DNA of 5,368 nt from an uncultured Faecalibacterium sp. (GTDB lineage: Bacteria > Bacillota > Clostridia > Oscillospirales > Ruminococcaceae). The notes below the pieces were generated by a model, which worked only from the letters and a program-made list of their open reading frames with translations, did no database searches and had not been told where the DNA came from. Below are positions 1 to 5,123 of the stretch, one piece after another; positions within the stretch are counted from its first letter, which is position 1, and each line of letters begins with the position of its first letter. The DNA is taken from positions 1-5,368 of the forward strand of contig CALDLZ010000213.1 in assembly GCA_937915335.1 (NCBI GenBank), in the 5' to 3' direction. A program made the translations under genes and the position numbers.

Positions 1-103
1 TCCTTACAAATCCGGCCTGAAAGCCCAGGGCTGCGGCAAGCTGAAAAAGGCCGTGTTCAGCATGGAGCTGGACCCGGACGAGGAAGAACCCGAGGCCGAA
101 TAA
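1..103 (+). CDS. 3' end of an unrecognised protein (partial)
   Basis: The frame beginning at base 2 is open from the window edge to a TAA at 101-103 and gives 33 residues. It looks coding because nearly all codons end in G or C, as in the other genes here, and because a strong intrinsic terminator follows 15 bases after the stop. The visible tail is Lys- and Gly-rich (KSGLKAQGCGKLKKAVFSM) and then becomes strongly acidic (DPDEEEPEAE) to the end. I do not recognise the family from this fragment and assign no function. The terminator suggests it is the last gene of its transcript and is not co-transcribed with the gene starting at 224. Confidence 0.7.
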   Translation, partial: PYKSGLKAQGCGKLKKAVFSMELDPDEEEPEAE

Positions 104-118
104 TCCCGTTAAAGCACG

Positions 119-152
119 AACTCCACGCAGCGTAGGTTGCGTGGAGTTTTTT
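119..152 (+). terminator. Rho-independent terminator of the upstream gene
   Basis: An 11-bp perfect stem (AACTCCACGCA, 119-129, with TGCGTGGAGTT, 138-148) closes an 8-base loop and runs into a T tract at 147-152. It sits just after the stop at 103, so it ends transcription of the left-edge gene. Confidence 0.93.
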
Positions 153-165
153 GTTCAGGTATACT
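137..165 (+). promoter_or_regulatory. Candidate sigma-70-type promoter for the HTH/SOR/GNAT gene
   Basis: A good -10 hexamer TATACT lies at 160-165. Exactly 17 bases upstream is only a weak -35, TTGCGT at 137-142, which matches the consensus in its first three bases and lies in the 3' arm of the preceding terminator. Predicted transcription start is near 172, leaving a leader of about 50 bases. A promoter is needed here because the terminator isolates the downstream gene. The weak -35 suggests low basal activity or an activator. Confidence 0.45.
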
Positions 166-167
166 TT

Positions 168-184
168 GGTCTAACAAACAGACC
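168..184 (+). promoter_or_regulatory. Inverted repeat, possible operator over the start point
   Basis: GGTCT (168-172) and AGACC (180-184) form a perfect 5-bp inverted repeat around a 7-base AT-rich centre. It begins three bases after the candidate -10 box and covers the predicted start point. That is a plausible place for an XRE-type regulator, such as the one encoded just downstream, to repress its own gene. The arms are short, so chance is a real alternative; the repeat could also act as an RNA hairpin. Confidence 0.35.
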
Positions 185-205
185 CCCACCGCAATGGCTT
201 GGGGG
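183..205 (+). promoter_or_regulatory. Small hairpin in the 5' leader just before the ribosome binding site
   Basis: CCCCCA (183-188) pairs with TGGGGG (200-205), and inside it CC (189-190) can pair with GG (196-197) around a 5-base loop. No T tract follows, so it is not a terminator. It ends five bases before the AGGAGG ribosome binding site (211-216) and could affect mRNA stability or ribosome access. Its left arm overlaps the last two bases of the inverted repeat at 168-184, so the two RNA hairpins compete at those bases. Confidence 0.45.
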
Positions 206-223
206 AATTGAGGAGGACAGAAC

Positions 224-1369
224 ATGAACACATACGTCACCGGCAGCACCATCCGGCAGCTGCGGGAAGCCAAGGGGCTGACACAAGCAGAGCTTGCCGG
301 AATGCTTTCCGTCAGCGCAAAGACCATTTCCAAGTGGGAGACTGCCAAGGGCCTGCCCGACATCTCCCTGTTGGAACCGCTGGCCACAGCCCTGGGTGTC
401 AGCGTATTGGAGCTGATGCAGGGCGAGCCCGTTACCAACCGGAACCGGGCCGCCAACCTGTTAAGAAGCAAGCTCTATGTCTGCCCCGTCTGTGGCAATG
501 TGCTCCACGCCACCGGACAGGCTGTGGTGAGCTGCTGCGGCATCACCCTGCCCGCGCTGGATATCGCCGAGGCCGAGGATGCCGACGAGCACCACCAGCT
601 GACCGTGGAACGGGTGGAAGACGAGCTCTTTGTCACCCTGCACCACCCCATGGAAAAAGATCATTACATTTCCTTCATCGCCTACCTCACCGGCGACAAG
701 CTGCAGCTGGTCAAGCTCTACCCCGAGGGTGATGCCGCCGCGCGCTTCCCCCTGCGGGGCACAGGCGTGCTCTACTTTTACTGCAACCGCCACGGCTTGA
801 TGAAGGCCCCGGATTTCCGTAAGGCGACCCGGCGCACCTCGCCCCAGAGGATCCACCTGCGAGAACCGAACGAGGACGACCGGGAACAGGTGATGGCCTT
901 CCGGGAAGAGTTCCTTGCCATCGGCTCCCGGATGGACGGCACCTCGGCACTGGACAAATATGATGATTTTGATGCCTGGCTGGAACAGCTTCACAAGCTG
1001 AAGGACCCGGCTACCACCCCCGCCGGGCTCGTGCCCGCCACTGAGTATCTGGCACTGGACGAGCAGGAGCATCTGGTGGGCATGACCAACCTGCGCCATC
1101 ACCTCAACGACTATCTGCTGACCTACGGCGGCCACATCGGTTACAGCGTCCGCCCCTCGGAGCGGCAGAACGGCTACGCCACCCAGATGCTCCGCCTGAC
1201 ACTGGAGAAGGCCAAGGAGCACGGCATCGAGAAGGTGCGCATTTGCTGTGACCACTACAACGTGGCCTCGGCAAAGACCATCCGCGCCAACGGCGGCGTG
1301 CTGGAGGATGAACAGTTTGACTCCTCTGATGGAATGCTGACGCAGCGGTATTGGATACAGAATCAATAA
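224..1369 (+). CDS. XRE helix-turn-helix / desulforedoxin–superoxide reductase-like / GNAT acetyltransferase fusion protein
   Basis: 381 residues, start fixed by AGGAGG at 211-216, seven bases before the ATG. Residues about 8-66 are an XRE/HTH_3 DNA-binding domain (TIRQLREAKGLTQAELA, then SVSAKTISKWE). Residues 87-105 carry a desulforedoxin-type Cys4 pattern: C87, C90 and the adjacent pair C104-C105. Residues about 115-195 match the superoxide reductase (neelaredoxin) fold: H124, H141 (HHPM), H147 (KDHY), C187 and H190 (CNRHGL) align in spacing with the four His plus one Cys that bind the catalytic iron. The catalytic Lys normally next to the first His is replaced by H123. Residues about 208-381 are a GNAT domain with an acetyl-CoA loop R314-x-x-G317-x-A319 and a typical end (NVASAKTIRANGG). 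HTH–Dx–SOR proteins are a known class; the added acetyltransferase is the unusual part. I infer a cytoplasmic redox- or superoxide-responsive regulator with an acetylation activity of unknown target. Confidence 0.88.
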   Translation: MNTYVTGSTIRQLREAKGLTQAELAGMLSVSAKTISKWETAKGLPDISLLEPLATALGVSVLELMQGEPVTNRNRAANLLRSKLYVCPVCGNVLHATGQAVVSCCGITLPALDIAEAEDADEHHQLTVERVEDELFVTLHHPMEKDHYISFIAYLTGDKLQLVKLYPEGDAAARFPLRGTGVLYFYCNRHGLMKAPDFRKATRRTSPQRIHLREPNEDDREQVMAFREEFLAIGSRMDGTSALDKYDDFDAWLEQLHKLKDPATTPAGLVPATEYLALDEQEHLVGMTNLRHHLNDYLLTYGGHIGYSVRPSERQNGYATQMLRLTLEKAKEHGIEKVRICCDHYNVASAKTIRANGGVLEDEQFDSSDGMLTQRYWIQNQ

Positions 1370-1410
1370 AAAAGCCAGCGTCCCGGCTACACGTCAGGAC
1401 GCTGGCTCTT
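1368..1410. terminator. Shared (bidirectional) terminator between convergent genes
   Basis: An 11-bp perfect stem (AGCCAGCGTCC, 1373-1383, with GGACGCTGGCT, 1397-1407) encloses a 13-base loop. On the - strand it is followed by six T (complement of 1368-1373), a classic terminator for mgtE. On the + strand the following tract (TCTTACTTTATACTTTTA) is less uniform but still T-rich, so it probably also ends the 224-1369 transcript. It overlaps the last two bases of that gene's stop codon. Confidence 0.88.
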
Positions 1411-1421
1411 ACTTTATACTT

Positions 1422-2798
1422 TTATCCCAGATGGAACATATCGATCAGCACCACAGCGGCGAGGCCATAGTAAACCACCACGGCCACCAGGTCATTGATG
1501 GTGGTGATGAGCGGTCCGGATGCCACGGCGGGGTCGATGTGGATCTTATGGAACAGCATGGGGGTCACGGTGCCCACCAGACTGGAAATGACCATGGCCA
1601 CGATGAGCGACACGCCCACACAGCCGGACAGCAGGAAGGCTTCGCCCCAGGCGTAGGCCTTGAAGAAGTGGATGTAGCACCCCAGGAAGCCCAGTGCCAT
1701 GACAGCCAGCAGGACACCGTTCACAAGGCCCACCCGCATTTCCTTCCAGAGCAGCTTGAGCTTTTTGCCGGTGGTCAGGTTCTCGTCCACCAGCACACGG
1801 ATGGTCACAGCCAGAGACTGGGTGCCCACATTGCCGGCCATATCCAGCACCATGGACTGGAAGCAGATGACGACGGGCAGCACCGCCACCACCGATTCAA
1901 AAGCGCCCACCACCGAGGACACCAGCATTCCAAGGAACAGCAGGGCGATCAGCCAGGGCAGGCGCTTTTTCACGCTCTGGAAGATGCCCTCGTTCAGATC
2001 TTCCTCACTGGTCAAGCCGCCGAGTTTTGCGTAATCATCGCCCATCTCGTCGTCCACCAGCTCGACCACGTCCGCCGAAGTGATGATGCCCAGCAGCTTT
2101 CCTGCATCGTTCAGAACAGGCAGTGACCGCTCGGCGTAGTCCACGATGCGGTCAATGCAGTCGCTGATCTTCTCGTGGTCAGTGACATAGGGATAAGATC
2201 GGGCGATCAGCTTTTCCAGACTGTCCTCCGCCCGGGCTACGATGAGGTCTTTCAGGTCGATGGCACCATAGAAGTGCTCGTTTTCATCCACCACATACAG
2301 GGTGGAGATGTTATCGTTCTCCCCCGCCTGCTTAACCAACTCGCTCATGGCCTGCCGGATGGTCATATCCTTGCGGATGCAGATATAGTTGGTGGTCATG
2401 CAGCTGCCGATCTCATCCTCCTTGTAGGAGAGCAGCAGCTTCACATCATCAGCGGCATCCTTATCCAACTGGTGGACGATCTTTGCCTTATCGGCCTCTT
2501 CCAAGTCGTCCAGAGCGTCCACAGCATCGTCCGAATCCATGTGGGAGACGACCCGGGCGGCACGCTCAGGGTGCAGTTCTTTCAGGTACGGCTCCGCGTC
2601 GTCGAGGTAGGAGAAGATTTCTGCCACCTTGTCCACACCCAGCGCGGTGTACACCTTCTGGCGTTCTTCGGGGGTCAGGGCCGTCAGGGCATCGGCCAGG
2701 TCGTTCTCATGGTAATCGGACAGTTTTTCGGCCAGCTCTGTCTGAGGCAGGCCGCTGCGGATGATGTCCAGAATTTCCTGTACATAGTTCTGCTGCAT
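1422..2798 (-). CDS. mgtE: Magnesium transporter/channel MgtE
   Basis: 458 residues, close to the usual length of about 450. The start is the ATG at 2798-2796 because GGAGG lies nine bases upstream; a longer GTG reading from 2843 would begin inside a terminator hairpin. MgtE is a homodimeric inner-membrane Mg2+ channel gated by its cytoplasmic domain. Domain order fits: acidic helical N domain (about 1-125, with DSDDAVDALDDLEEADKAK), two CBS domains (about 130-190 and 200-252), plug helix (about 270-280), then five membrane segments from about 282 to the end. The pore signatures are present: MAGNVGTQSLAVTIR (320-334) and DPAVASGPLITTINDL (422-437), with D436 at the position of the pore aspartate of Thermus MgtE. 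The long leader with an internal terminator suggests control by premature termination. Some family members also carry Co2+. Confidence 0.96.
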   Translation of the reverse strand: MQQNYVQEILDIIRSGLPQTELAEKLSDYHENDLADALTALTPEERQKVYTALGVDKVAEIFSYLDDAEPYLKELHPERAARVVSHMDSDDAVDALDDLEEADKAKIVHQLDKDAADDVKLLLSYKEDEIGSCMTTNYICIRKDMTIRQAMSELVKQAGENDNISTLYVVDENEHFYGAIDLKDLIVARAEDSLEKLIARSYPYVTDHEKISDCIDRIVDYAERSLPVLNDAGKLLGIITSADVVELVDDEMGDDYAKLGGLTSEEDLNEGIFQSVKKRLPWLIALLFLGMLVSSVVGAFESVVAVLPVVICFQSMVLDMAGNVGTQSLAVTIRVLVDENLTTGKKLKLLWKEMRVGLVNGVLLAVMALGFLGCYIHFFKAYAWGEAFLLSGCVGVSLIVAMVISSLVGTVTPMLFHKIHIDPAVASGPLITTINDLVAVVVYYGLAAVVLIDMFHLG

Positions 2799-2832
2799 CT
2801 TATGTTCCCTCCGTATCCCGTTTTCCAGGCAT

Positions 2833-2875
2833 AAAAAATACACCGCATCTTGTCAGTCACGACTCCTGCGGTGTA
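2833..2875 (-). terminator. Intrinsic terminator in the mgtE leader (attenuator)
   Basis: On the - strand TACACCGCA (2875-2867) pairs perfectly over 9 bp with TGCGGTGTA (2847-2839), around a 19-base loop that can itself fold a little (GTC with GAC). TATTTTTTA follows, with six T at 2838-2833. It lies only 35 bases before the mgtE start, and there is no promoter between them, so transcription of mgtE must pass through it. That makes it a conditional terminator rather than the end of an unrelated gene. Confidence 0.87.
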
Positions 2876-2934
2876 CAAAGGGCAGTGCAGTTCAGGATGC
2901 GGCAGACACGTTTGCGCGGCCCGCATCGCAGGAG
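2843..2934 (-). promoter_or_regulatory. Candidate antiterminator / switch pairings of the mgtE leader
   Basis: On the - strand, CTCCTGCG (2934-2927) is perfectly complementary over 8 bp to CGCAGGAG (2870-2863), which includes four bases of the terminator's 5' arm. GATGCGG (2927-2921) is complementary over 7 bp to CCGCATC (2902-2896); this hairpin nests inside the first pairing and could stabilise it. CCGCATC (2902-2896) can also pair over 7 bp with GATGCGG (2849-2843) in the terminator's 3' arm. Thus the leader can hold either the terminator or an antiterminated form. The competing segments lie in the second half of the leader ORF, so ribosomes translating it would decide the outcome. Pairings were read by eye; energies were not calculated. 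Confidence 0.6.
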
Positions 2935-2972
2935 AAGCGTTGTTTAGGGTGATCCGTATGGTCACTGGACAT
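2892..2972 (-). CDS. Putative 26-residue leader peptide upstream of mgtE
   Basis: An ATG at 2972-2970 lies 11 bases after GGAGG (2988-2984, within AAGGAGGAG), about as strong a ribosome binding site as any in the window. The frame runs 26 codons to a TGA at 2894-2892. It begins MSSDHTDHPKQRF, with acidic residues D4 and D7 and a proline at P9, and ends NVSAAS. No membrane segment or recognised domain is seen. Codons 13-18 overlap the antiterminator segment and codons 24-26 overlap its partner, so it is better explained as a regulatory leader ORF than as a free small protein. No homologue is recognised, and chance occurrence of a short ORF cannot be excluded. Confidence 0.55.
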   Translation of the reverse strand: MSSDHTDHPKQRFSCDAGRANVSAAS

Positions 2973-3019
2973 GGAAACAAACTCCTCCTTGTTGCAATGA
3001 TTTACCTTTCGGCCCCGTT

Positions 3020-3048
3020 ATCATACTACGCCGGGCCAGATTTTTCAA
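3020..3048 (-). promoter_or_regulatory. Sigma-70-type promoter of the mgtE leader
   Basis: On the - strand TTGAAA (3048-3043) and TATGAT (3025-3020) are separated by exactly 17 bases, each with one mismatch to consensus. An AT-rich run upstream (3069-3053) could act as an UP element. The predicted start near 3013 puts the leader ORF and terminator in the transcribed leader. Confidence 0.8.
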
Positions 3049-3100
3049 CCCCTTTTACAAAATTTTTACCGGATTATTGCTATATTGCACAAAGAACGGC

Positions 3101-3766
3101 TTACTTTTTATATCTCCCATACCATGCCACCGACACCCGCCACGATACGGCATACAGCACCAGTGCAATGGGCAGCAGGGCCAGCATGACTTTGGCCGGG
3201 GTGACAGCAGCGGAGTTTTGCAGCTGTGCAAGGGAAACCATTTCACCGGAACTGCCAGGCAGCATTTTTCCGCTGGCTCCCAGAACCGCGCCATAGACCG
3301 CAAACATCAGAATATATACCACTCGGGATCTTTCAGAGCCGAAACGGTACGCCAACGGCATAAAGATGCTGTTCACAAGCAGGATCACCGTCACGATCTC
3401 TACCATCATAAATCCCAATGAAGGGCCATGCTGAACTCCATGGAGGAAATAGGCGATACCATAGGCCACAACCGTCAGCACCTCCACTACCGCCACAGCC
3501 AGCAGACCCAGCAGATACTTTTCGCCCACCAGCTGCTTTTTGTCCAGCGGCAGGCCGAAGCTGTAATCGATCCAGCCATAAGCGATATCATAGGAGATCA
3601 GAAACGCGGGGATGACTCCCAGCAGAAAAGCGGCATAATTCAGCAGGAAAGCAGACTCCCCTGTTGTATCACCGCACCATACAGCCAGCATCACAAATAC
3701 TGCAATCACCATGCCCAGCATGGACGACCGGATCTGGTACAGATCTTTTAAGATCAAACCTTTCAT
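3101..3766 (-). CDS. ABC-2 type transporter permease (YtrABC-like system)
   Basis: 221 residues with about six hydrophobic segments (roughly 16-31, 41-59, 85-108, 117-138, 149-166 and 190-211), the pattern of small ABC-2 permeases found beside GntR/YtrA regulators. The start MKGLILKDLYQIR, with its amphipathic helix before the first membrane segment, is typical of this group. The ATG overlaps the stop of the ATPase gene (ATGA, 3766-3763), so the two are translationally coupled and should form one transporter, probably two ATPase and two permease subunits. No substrate-binding protein is encoded nearby, so export or extraction from the membrane is more likely than uptake. Substrate unknown; relatives respond to cell-envelope-active peptides or antibiotics. 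No terminator is evident after its stop. Confidence 0.88.
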   Translation of the reverse strand: MKGLILKDLYQIRSSMLGMVIAVFVMLAVWCGDTTGESAFLLNYAAFLLGVIPAFLISYDIAYGWIDYSFGLPLDKKQLVGEKYLLGLLAVAVVEVLTVVAYGIAYFLHGVQHGPSLGFMMVEIVTVILLVNSIFMPLAYRFGSERSRVVYILMFAVYGAVLGASGKMLPGSSGEMVSLAQLQNSAAVTPAKVMLALLPIALVLYAVSWRVSVAWYGRYKK

Positions 3767-4605
3767 TGTGCGTTCTCCCCTTTCACCATCAACACAAACA
3801 GTTCTTCGATGCTCACCGGGGTCAGGGCACTACCTGCTGGGACAGCATCCCGCTTCACCAGCGCTTCAGCCCCGTAGGCTGTCACCCGGCGGCTGACAAT
3901 GGCGTTCTCGTCCAGTTCCAGCAGCTGCCCGGCGGTACCGTGCCAGAGGGCATATTCCTCCCGTAGAGCGTCCTTATCCTCGCAGAGCAGGAGCCTGCCC
4001 TTATGCAGGAAGGCAATGGTATCGCACAGCTTTTCCAGATCGCTGACGATGTGGGACGAAATGAGGATCGCATGTTCCTCGTCCCGCACAAAATCCAGCA
4101 GCAGGTCGATGAGCTCATCCCGCACCACCGGGTCCAGGCCACTGGTGGCTTCATCCAGAAGCAGGAGCTTCGGGTGATGGGCCAGCGCTACGGCCAGGCA
4201 CTGCTTCATCTTCATGCCGGTGGAATAATCGCCATACCTCTTATTCTCCGGCAGGTCGAAGCGGCGGCAGAGCCCAGCATAAGCACTCGTGTCCCAATTA
4301 GAGTAGATTCCCGCCATCACATTGCCCACCTGCGGGGCTGTCAGACAGGTGGGGATGCCCTCGCCGCCCAGCAGCACGCCGATATCGGCCTTGGCAAGCG
4401 GGGTGACACCCTCCTGCCCGAACAGTTTCACGGTGCCTGCGTCCCGGTCGATCATATCCAGGATCAGCTTCAGAGTGGTGCTCTTGCCCGCGCCGTTCTC
4501 GCCGATCAGCCCGCAGACCGTGCCGCCGGGCAGTTCCAGATCAATCGGCCCCAGGGTAAAGCCAGGATATGTTTTGGTAAGGCCATGCAGTTCTAGAATA
4601 TTCAT
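3763..4605 (-). CDS. ABC transporter ATP-binding protein (YtrB/BcrA-like)
   Basis: 280 residues; start ATG at 4605-4603 with GGAGG inside the end of the regulator gene, eight bases upstream. Visible motifs are Walker A GENGAGKST (35-43), ABC signature YSTGMKMKQ (127-135; YS-G-MK in place of LSGGQ is common in this subfamily), Walker B LLLLDE (147-152), D-loop SGLD (155-158) and switch histidine H185 (SSHI). The Q-loop position after IGVLL appears to be glycine (G80) rather than the usual Gln or acidic residue. The last 70 or so residues form a C-terminal extension as in BcrA/YtrB-type exporters. It should act on the inner face of the membrane and drive the permease encoded immediately downstream. 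The gene starts three bases after the regulator's stop, so it is controlled with it. Confidence 0.94.
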   Translation of the reverse strand: MNILELHGLTKTYPGFTLGPIDLELPGGTVCGLIGENGAGKSTTLKLILDMIDRDAGTVKLFGQEGVTPLAKADIGVLLGGEGIPTCLTAPQVGNVMAGIYSNWDTSAYAGLCRRFDLPENKRYGDYSTGMKMKQCLAVALAHHPKLLLLDEATSGLDPVVRDELIDLLLDFVRDEEHAILISSHIVSDLEKLCDTIAFLHKGRLLLCEDKDALREEYALWHGTAGQLLELDENAIVSRRVTAYGAEALVKRDAVPAGSALTPVSIEELFVLMVKGENAQ

Positions 4606-4608
4606 TGC

Positions 4609-4980
4609 TTATTCCTCCCACAGCAGTTCCAGCATCTCGTTCAATTCCCGCTTTGTCAGCCCGCAGGGGGCCGCCAGCCGGACAGCTTCCGTCAGGTGTG
4701 CTTCGATCTTTTTCAGGTTTTCCTCCCGGAGCAGCTCGGTGTTTTTTGCCGCCACGAAAAAGCCCTTGGCAGGCACCGCATACAAAAAGCCCTCTTTTTC
4801 CAGCTCATCATAGGCCCGCTTTGTGGTGATGACGCTGATGCGCAGATCCCGTGCCAGCCCCCGGATGGATGGCATGGCCTCCTCCGGCTGCAGTTCCCCG
4901 CTCAGGATCTGGTTTTTGATCTGGGTGTAGAGCTGCTCGTAGATGGGCGCACCGCTTTTGTTGTCGATGAAGAGATTCAT
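4609..4980 (-). CDS. GntR family transcriptional regulator, YtrA subfamily
   Basis: 123 residues, the usual length for YtrA-type regulators, which carry a winged helix-turn-helix and only a short C-terminal dimerisation helix region rather than a full ligand domain. Residues about 8-78 are the DNA-binding domain: PIYEQLYTQIKNQILSGEL, then SIRGLARDL and SVITTKRAYDELEKEGFL, then a wing ending VPAKGFFV. Residues about 80-123 are helical. The start is the ATG at 4980-4978, with GGAGG nine bases upstream; the frame stays open to 5118 but that would run through the promoter and the proS terminator. First gene of the regulator–ATPase–permease operon. It most likely represses the operon by binding the palindrome at 5002-5015; the inducer is unknown. 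Confidence 0.95.
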   Translation of the reverse strand: MNLFIDNKSGAPIYEQLYTQIKNQILSGELQPEEAMPSIRGLARDLRISVITTKRAYDELEKEGFLYAVPAKGFFVAAKNTELLREENLKKIEAHLTEAVRLAAPCGLTKRELNEMLELLWEE

Positions 4981-5001
4981 GGTTCTCGTCCTCCGTTTCA
5001 T

Positions 5002-5015
5002 CTGTACATGTACAG
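5002..5015. promoter_or_regulatory. Perfect palindromic operator for the GntR/YtrA-type regulator
   Basis: CTGTACATGTACAG is a perfect 14-base palindrome with the GT-Nx-AC form known for GntR-family operators. It overlaps the -10 box by two bases and its centre falls at the predicted transcription start (about 5007), so a bound dimer would block RNA polymerase. A second GTATAC palindrome (5016-5021) abuts it within the -10 region and may extend the site. Confidence 0.78.
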
Positions 5016-5042
5016 TATACACAGTTGGTGCGGTTTTGTCAA
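5014..5042 (-). promoter_or_regulatory. Near-consensus promoter of the GntR–ABC operon
   Basis: On the - strand TTGACA (5042-5037, perfect -35) and TATACT (5019-5014) are separated by exactly 17 bases. Such a strong promoter needs tight repression, consistent with the overlapping palindrome. The leader to the ATG is only about 27 bases. Confidence 0.9.
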
Positions 5043-5055
5043 GTGATCTGTATGC

Positions 5056-5097
5056 AAAAAAGCAGCTTTCCCAGCTAAACGGGAAAGCTGCTTTTTT
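5056..5097 (-). terminator. Strong terminator after proS, symmetrical
   Basis: A 17-bp perfect stem, AAAAAAGCAGCTTTCCC (5056-5072) with its complement (5081-5097), around an 8-base loop (5073-5080). The A/T outer part makes it a good terminator read in either direction; on the - strand it ends proS transcripts 27 bases after the stop and insulates the GntR operon promoter. Confidence 0.95.
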
Positions 5098-5123
5098 GAT
5101 ATTACACGATTGCGACAAAAGGC

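Larger units (their letters stand above)
2799..3100 (-). other. 302-base intergenic leader of mgtE (overview)
   Basis: This stretch contains, in - strand order: an AT-rich spacer with no visible terminator after the permease gene, a promoter (3048-3020), a 26-codon leader ORF (2972-2892), a switch of alternative RNA pairings (2934-2843), a terminator with its T tract (2875-2833), and the mgtE ribosome binding site. The M-box Mg2+ riboswitch motif was looked for and not found. Predicted leader length from the promoter to the mgtE ATG is about 215 bases. Confidence 0.75.

Noticed and set aside
461..1366. 301-codon - strand frame opposite the HTH/SOR/GNAT gene
   Set aside because: It mirrors codon periodicity of the + strand gene, has no convincing start site, and the + frame has several recognisable domains.
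1431..2834. Long + strand open frames opposite mgtE
   Set aside because: They are His/Gln-rich or low-complexity readings of the complement of a GC-rich gene, have no ribosome binding site support and no recognisable domains.
2799..2843. Longer MgtE starting at the GTG at 2843
   Set aside because: The extra 15 codons lie in the 3' arm and T tract of the leader terminator; the ATG at 2798 has a properly spaced GGAGG and gives the normal family start.
2684..2980. 98-codon - strand frame from a TTG at 2980 running into mgtE
   Set aside because: It overlaps both the leader ORF and the start of mgtE in another frame, crosses the terminator and has no family features.
2799..3013. M-box (ykoK) Mg2+ riboswitch upstream of mgtE
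   Set aside because: The conserved M-box opening motif (AGGTGAGGCTCCT-like) and its partner loops are not seen on the - strand. A covariance-model search would settle it.
3053..3069. AT-rich repeat GTAAAA…GTAAAA after the permease gene as a terminator
   Set aside because: It is a direct repeat in an AT-rich run and forms no GC stem; an UP-element role for the mgtE promoter is more likely.
2850..3296. 148-codon + strand frame across the mgtE leader and permease end
   Set aside because: It is antisense to the leader and permease, and its composition changes with what lies beneath it; no domain is recognisable.
4981..5118. Longer GntR regulator starting near 5118
   Set aside because: The extension would cross the proS terminator, the -35/-10 boxes and the palindrome; the ATG at 4980 has a good ribosome binding site and matches the family's usual start.
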